Source: JAKFDK01 sp036676195 (GTDB lineage Bacteria; Bacillota; Sulfobacillia; Symbiobacteriales; ZC4RG38). Taken from it: a DNA stretch of 64,000 nucleotides. The notes under the pieces are model-generated. The model did no database searches and had not been told where the DNA came from. It saw nothing but the letters and a program-made list of their open reading frames with translations. Below are positions 58,349 to 64,000 of this stretch, piece after piece. Both the position numbers and the translations under genes were made by a program. Position 1 is the first letter of the stretch, and every line of letters begins with the position of its first letter. The stretch covers positions 1 to 64,000 of the forward strand of contig JAKFDK010000024.1 of assembly GCA_036676195.1 (NCBI GenBank), given 5' to 3'.

Positions 58349-59719
58349 CTACACCTGCGGGGCATAAGTGCCCCATTTGCGGTGATAGCGGCCGGCGTTT
58401 TGCCTGGCCCACTCGCTGAAGTTTTCCGGGCGGCGCTTGCGGCTGCCCATGCCACAGTGGTATACCACGCTGGCGTGGGTATACCCCACCCGATAGCCGG
58501 CCCGCAGCAGGGTATTGTTGTGGTCCCAGTCCTCGTACCCGCCACAGGCCTGGTAACCTTCGTCAAACAGACCGGTAGCCTCCACCGTGGCCCGGTGCAT
58601 CAGCCATGGGCACCCGTTGCCTGGCATAAACACGGCCCGGTCCGCGTCCATGACTGCCGACCAGTCGGTCCGGGCCCACTCTTCCGGCGATTGAATGTTC
58701 CGGGGGACCAGTTTCCCAATCGCCGGCGCATCGGCCAGAACATCGGCCAGCCGCTCCAGCCAGCCCGAGGTGAATAACATGTCGGGGTGAACCCACCCGA
58801 GCAGGTTCGTTTCCGGATCGGCCAGGAAATGGCGCAGGCCCAGGTTGAGGGCTGCCGCCAGGTTATCCCCCGGCAGCGTCAGGGTCGGCACACCCTGATC
58901 AGCCAGGAAGGGAACGGTGCCATCGGTGGAGCCCATGTCCACCGCCACCAGGCGGTGGTTTGGCCCCAGGGTGGGTTTCAGGCTGTCCAGACAGGCCGGC
59001 AGCCAGGTCAGGTCGTTAAAGGTGGTCAAAAAGAGACCGGTACGCCAAGGAACCGGTCGCGGCTGACGGCCGGCCAGATAGGCACGCATCACCGGCGGAT
59101 GTTCTCGGGTAAACGGCCGCAGCGCCCGGCCGGCCGGGGCCGCGGGCAACTCGGCGCCCCCTTCCGGGGCCGTGGGCGAGACTGTGCCCCCGGCTGACGC
59201 CGTCAGGGCACCGTAGTCGGCGCAGACCAGCCCGGAATGCGCCAGACCGGCCCTCCTGGCGGCAGCGCCCCCCCCGGCGGCAGCAGTACGGCGCAACAGC
59301 AGGGGGATCGTACAAACCGGGTCGCGGTCCCCGTCGTTCTCCACGTGCCAGAAGTCCCGGTGAAACCGGTACTCCGATACCAGAAAGGCATTGCCCTGCG
59401 CCTGGCAAAGCAGATCCGGCAGAAAGCGGGCCAAGTCCGGATAAAAGATCCGGTCTGCCTCCATTTGCAGCACCCAGTCCCCGCCGGCGTGGGCCAGGGC
59501 CTGCTGCCGCAGAGCGGCCGGGTCGGCGCCGGCATCCGGCGCCGGAATCAGCCTGGCGCCGTACTGCCGGGCAATGTCAGCCACCTGCGGAACCGGCGCG
59601 GTTGCCACCATAATGACTTCACTGACCGCCGGCAGCACGGACTGCAGCGAAAAACCCAGCAGTTCAGGGCTACCCGTGACCACGTACAATGCCGAAACAG
59701 ACGGCTGTGCACCCGCCAT
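58349..59719 (-). CDS. Double GT2 glycosyltransferase (first domain diverged)
   Basis: This is a 456-residue protein. Residues 1-190 are a diverged GT2 domain: SALYVVTGSPELL, with QMEADRIFY where DADE is expected, so it is probably altered or inactive. After FTREHPPVMRAYL a second, complete GT2 domain follows (VDMGSTDGT, HPDMLF, YEDWDHNNTLL). The layout matches the next gene. It overlaps nothing; 21 bases separate it from that gene. Confidence 0.85.
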   Translation of the reverse strand: MAGAQPSVSALYVVTGSPELLGFSLQSVLPAVSEVIMVATAPVPQVADIARQYGARLIPAPDAGADPAALRQQALAHAGGDWVLQMEADRIFYPDLARFLPDLLCQAQGNAFLVSEYRFHRDFWHVENDGDRDPVCTIPLLLRRTAAAGGGAAARRAGLAHSGLVCADYGALTASAGGTVSPTAPEGGAELPAAPAGRALRPFTREHPPVMRAYLAGRQPRPVPWRTGLFLTTFNDLTWLPACLDSLKPTLGPNHRLVAVDMGSTDGTVPFLADQGVPTLTLPGDNLAAALNLGLRHFLADPETNLLGWVHPDMLFTSGWLERLADVLADAPAIGKLVPRNIQSPEEWARTDWSAVMDADRAVFMPGNGCPWLMHRATVEATGLFDEGYQACGGYEDWDHNNTLLRAGYRVGYTHASVVYHCGMGSRKRRPENFSEWARQNAGRYHRKWGTYAPQV

Positions 59720-59740
59720 GTTTTTCGCCCTCCTGCGTGG

Positions 59741-61159
59741 TCAGACGGGGGGGGCGTCGGTACCCCATTTCTCACGATAGCGCCGGTGATTGGCCCGCGC
59801 CCATTCGCCGTGATTGCGGGGCACCCGGCTGCGCGTGCCCAGGCCGGGATGGTACACATAGGCCGAGTGGGTGATCCCCACCCGGTAGCCGGCCCGGATC
59901 AGGACCTGGTTATGGTCCCAGTCCTCGTACCCAGCGCGGCCGAGGTAGCCCTCGTCCAGCCAGCCGGTCTGGGCAACGGTGGCCCGGTGCATGACCCAGG
60001 GAAAACCGTTGGCAGGCTCAAAGTGGTGCGGCCCCGGACCGGTGAAGACCGGCCAGCCCCGCTGCACCCATTCCCCGGCATCCACCACATTGCAGGGCAC
60101 CACCTTGCCCACACTGGGGTGGTCGGCCACAAAGGCAGCCAGCCCCTGCAGCCAGTCGGGCGCAAACGCCATATCCGGGTGAATCCAGGCCAGCAAGGCA
60201 ACACGCTCATCGGCCAGCAGGTGACGCAGGCCGGCATTCAGGGCGGCGGACACGGAATGATCGGCGCTGAGCCGGAGCGTTTCTACCCCCAGCTCAGCCA
60301 GAGCATCGATGGTGCCGTCGGTTGAGCCGGCATCAACCGCCACCAGGCGGTACTCCCCGTCGGTGGCAGCCTGCAGGCTGCGCAGGCAGTCGCCGACCAG
60401 ATGGCGGTCATTATGGGTGGTCAGCACAATGCCGGTGAGCGGTGCAAACGGGCGCGGTTCCACCGCGGCCACGTATTCCCGGATCACCGGCGGGTGTTCA
60501 CGGGTAAACCGGTGGACCGGTCGGTCGTCCAGGACATGGTCGGCGTCCAGGTTACGGTATATGTCCGGCCGACCTTCCAGTTCAGCGTAGAATTGCCACC
60601 GGCGGAAAACGTCCCGCTGCGGCTTGGCGTAGCCATAGTGGGCGAGCATGAGGCCGGAGTCCAGCACCTGATGGCCAAACCCGCGCGGCGTTTCATGGAC
60701 TGCACCCTGAAAGTGCACGCCAGGACGGTTGCGGAACAGGAACATGCGGCGGTAAATCGGTTCGTGATCAAAGTCATTCTGGGTCTGCCAGAAGCCGCGC
60801 ATGAAGTGGAACATCCAGGCCGTGTAGGCATCGGCACGGGGATTGGCCAGCAGTTCCGGTAGAAACAGGGCCAGGTCCGGGTAATAGACCTCGTCGGCGT
60901 CTACCAGCAGCAGCCAGTCACCGGTAGCCAGCGAAATGGAGAGGTTGCGCATGACCGAGAAATCGCGCACAGGACACGTGGCCAGTTTTACCTGCGGAAA
61001 CGACCGGGCAATCTCCACCGTGCGGTCGGTGGAACTGTTATCCACCACCACAACCTCGTCGACGGCCGGTGCAATGGCCCGAAGCGAATAGGGCAGAAAC
61101 TCCTGCTCGTTCTTTACCACGTAAATGGCGCTCACCCGGGGGCGCTCAGACCCCTCCAC
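59741..61159 (-). CDS. Double GT2 glycosyltransferase
   Basis: This is a 472-residue protein with two GT2 modules. The first has SAIYVVKNEQEFL, VVDNSSTDRT and LVDADEVYY near residue 95. The linker contains FTREHPPVIREYV, identical in pattern to its neighbour. The second has VDAGSTDGT, HPDMAFAPDWLQ and GYEDWDHNQVLI. GTG 61159 is preferred because GGGAGG lies eight bases upstream. It should add two different sugars or act processively. First gene of the GT2-GT2-methyltransferase unit. Confidence 0.87.
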   Translation of the reverse strand: MEGSERPRVSAIYVVKNEQEFLPYSLRAIAPAVDEVVVVDNSSTDRTVEIARSFPQVKLATCPVRDFSVMRNLSISLATGDWLLLVDADEVYYPDLALFLPELLANPRADAYTAWMFHFMRGFWQTQNDFDHEPIYRRMFLFRNRPGVHFQGAVHETPRGFGHQVLDSGLMLAHYGYAKPQRDVFRRWQFYAELEGRPDIYRNLDADHVLDDRPVHRFTREHPPVIREYVAAVEPRPFAPLTGIVLTTHNDRHLVGDCLRSLQAATDGEYRLVAVDAGSTDGTIDALAELGVETLRLSADHSVSAALNAGLRHLLADERVALLAWIHPDMAFAPDWLQGLAAFVADHPSVGKVVPCNVVDAGEWVQRGWPVFTGPGPHHFEPANGFPWVMHRATVAQTGWLDEGYLGRAGYEDWDHNQVLIRAGYRVGITHSAYVYHPGLGTRSRVPRNHGEWARANHRRYREKWGTDAPPV

Positions 61160-61192
61160 CGGCGCCACCTCCCTGTGGTTGCCTCAACGTAT

Positions 61193-61228
61193 ATTATGTT
61201 TACCCTTACACCCTGGTTAACCAGGGTG
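61193..61228 (-). promoter_or_regulatory. Promoter with a 20-base palindromic operator-like site
   Basis: On the minus strand TTAACC (61215-61220), 16 bases, then CATAAT (61193-61198). The -35 lies in the centre of the perfect palindrome CACCCTGGTTAACCAGGGTG (61209-61228), a likely repressor site or alternatively a hairpin ending the ATPase gene. Confidence 0.45.
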
Positions 61229-61253
61229 CACCCCGCCGCCGGCGGGGGCAGGT

Positions 61254-63551
<2,298 letters not shown>

Positions 63552-64000
63552 CTAGCCGACCTCCCGTTCGGAAACCACCTTCTGTAGTAAATCCCGCAGT
63601 TCCCGGAATTCAGACTGCATGGTGCTCACCGCCGCCCGCAGGTCGTCGTCTGCCCCGCCCATGATGTTGTGCCGCTCCTCGTGCACGGTCTCCCGCGCCT
63701 CGGCAAAAATGTCTTCTACATCTTCCCGCGCCCGAGCCACGGCCGACAGTGTCTGATCGGCCAGTTGAATCACGCCGGCTGCCGCCCGTACAGCCAGGGG
63801 CCGCAGGGTCGGACGCACCACCGGCCACAGCATGGCCGTGGCATAGGCCGCTCCGGCACCGAACAGAAATTGGCGCACGTGGGGCCGCTGCAGGAATTCA
63901 CGCACCCCGTACATCATGCTGCCGCGCCGCCCGGCCATCGCCTCGTAGTAGTCGTCATCGTATTCGTACCGGTCGCCCCGGTTCCGCCGGCCCCTGTACG
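63552..64000 (-). CDS. Membrane-associated partner of the ATPase (partial)
   Basis: The frame is open to the window edge, so the start lies outside or near the edge; ATG 63938 would give 128 residues. The upstream part is charged (YEYDDDYYEAMAGRRG). One hydrophobic stretch (QFLFGAGAAYATAMLWPVV) is followed by an amphipathic helix rich in Glu and Arg. Small proteins of this layout (DUF5132-like) are often encoded next to P1B ATPases. It ends one base before the ATPase start. Confidence 0.6.
   Translation of the reverse strand, partial: YRGRRNRGDRYEYDDDYYEAMAGRRGSMMYGVREFLQRPHVRQFLFGAGAAYATAMLWPVVRPTLRPLAVRAAAGVIQLADQTLSAVARAREDVEDIFAEARETVHEERHNIMGGADDDLRAAVSTMQSEFRELRDLLQKVVSEREVG

Overview
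The window looks like chromosomal DNA of a high-GC, endospore-forming Bacillota (a clostridial or Symbiobacterium-like lineage; the genus cannot be fixed from sequence alone). The evidence is the Bacillus/Clostridium-type purine operon with the small PurL plus PurS and PurQ, a SigH-like sigma factor, a YerC-type TrpR relative, a YyaC sporulation protein, low-GC-Firmicutes-style ribosome binding sites, and DUF6385-like surface proteins.

Left end (1-5,700): a lower-GC accessory block. It holds a broken ISL3-type transposase and three paralogous TPR proteins of 324-326 residues. It also holds three 32-residue secreted-peptide genes whose ends read CAPPDWPC, CAPPDWPC and CLPPAFPC, each directly after a signal-peptidase-like SGA or AGA site. 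Each transcription unit has the same kind of promoter (TTGACY/TTGGAC, 17-19 bp, TATAGT). Four hairpins with almost the same stem (CAACGAGACGG/CCGTCTCGTTG) punctuate the block. This resembles RRNPP-type (Rap/Phr-like) receptor-peptide signalling, but the receptors have no visible helix-turn-helix and the predicted peptides could be disulfide-closed octapeptides. I consider it the most likely undescribed system here.

5,700-13,700: a SigH-like sigma factor, PspA, a YerC regulator, a group of membrane and low-complexity proteins, a GDYXXLXY protein, a DUF2157 membrane protein, a small possibly spore-associated protein and an MFS exporter.

13,700-27,400 (all minus strand): a complete IMP-synthesis operon, purE-purB-(51-residue membrane protein)-purC-purS-purQ-purL-purF-purM-purN-(two Nudix genes)-purH-purD. 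A structured leader with its own promoter and an intrinsic terminator precedes purE, which suggests transcription attenuation. Linked purine genes guaA and hpt follow at 29,200-31,400, after a pair of DUF1444-like genes, one of them a lipoprotein.

31,400-37,200: yyaC, a DUF84-Nudix fusion, a degenerate LytR-CpsA-Psr protein, tRNA-Asp(GTC) and a large multidomain cell-wall hydrolase.

37,200-61,200: a glycosylation island. It encodes a deacetylase-like protein, an ATP-grasp enzyme, a HAD/left-handed-beta-helix acyltransferase/zinc-ribbon fusion, six consecutive GT2-TPR glycosyltransferases, a sugar aminotransferase, a Gfo/Idh oxidoreductase, two GT4 enzymes, a GDP-mannose-forming bifunctional enzyme, a methyltransferase and two double-GT2 proteins. 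Two candidate surface proteins sit in its centre, one of them with a 12-residue tandem repeat. Two possible sigma-K-like promoters support, but do not prove, a role in the spore surface.

Right end: a P1B-type metal ATPase and a partial upstream partner protein.
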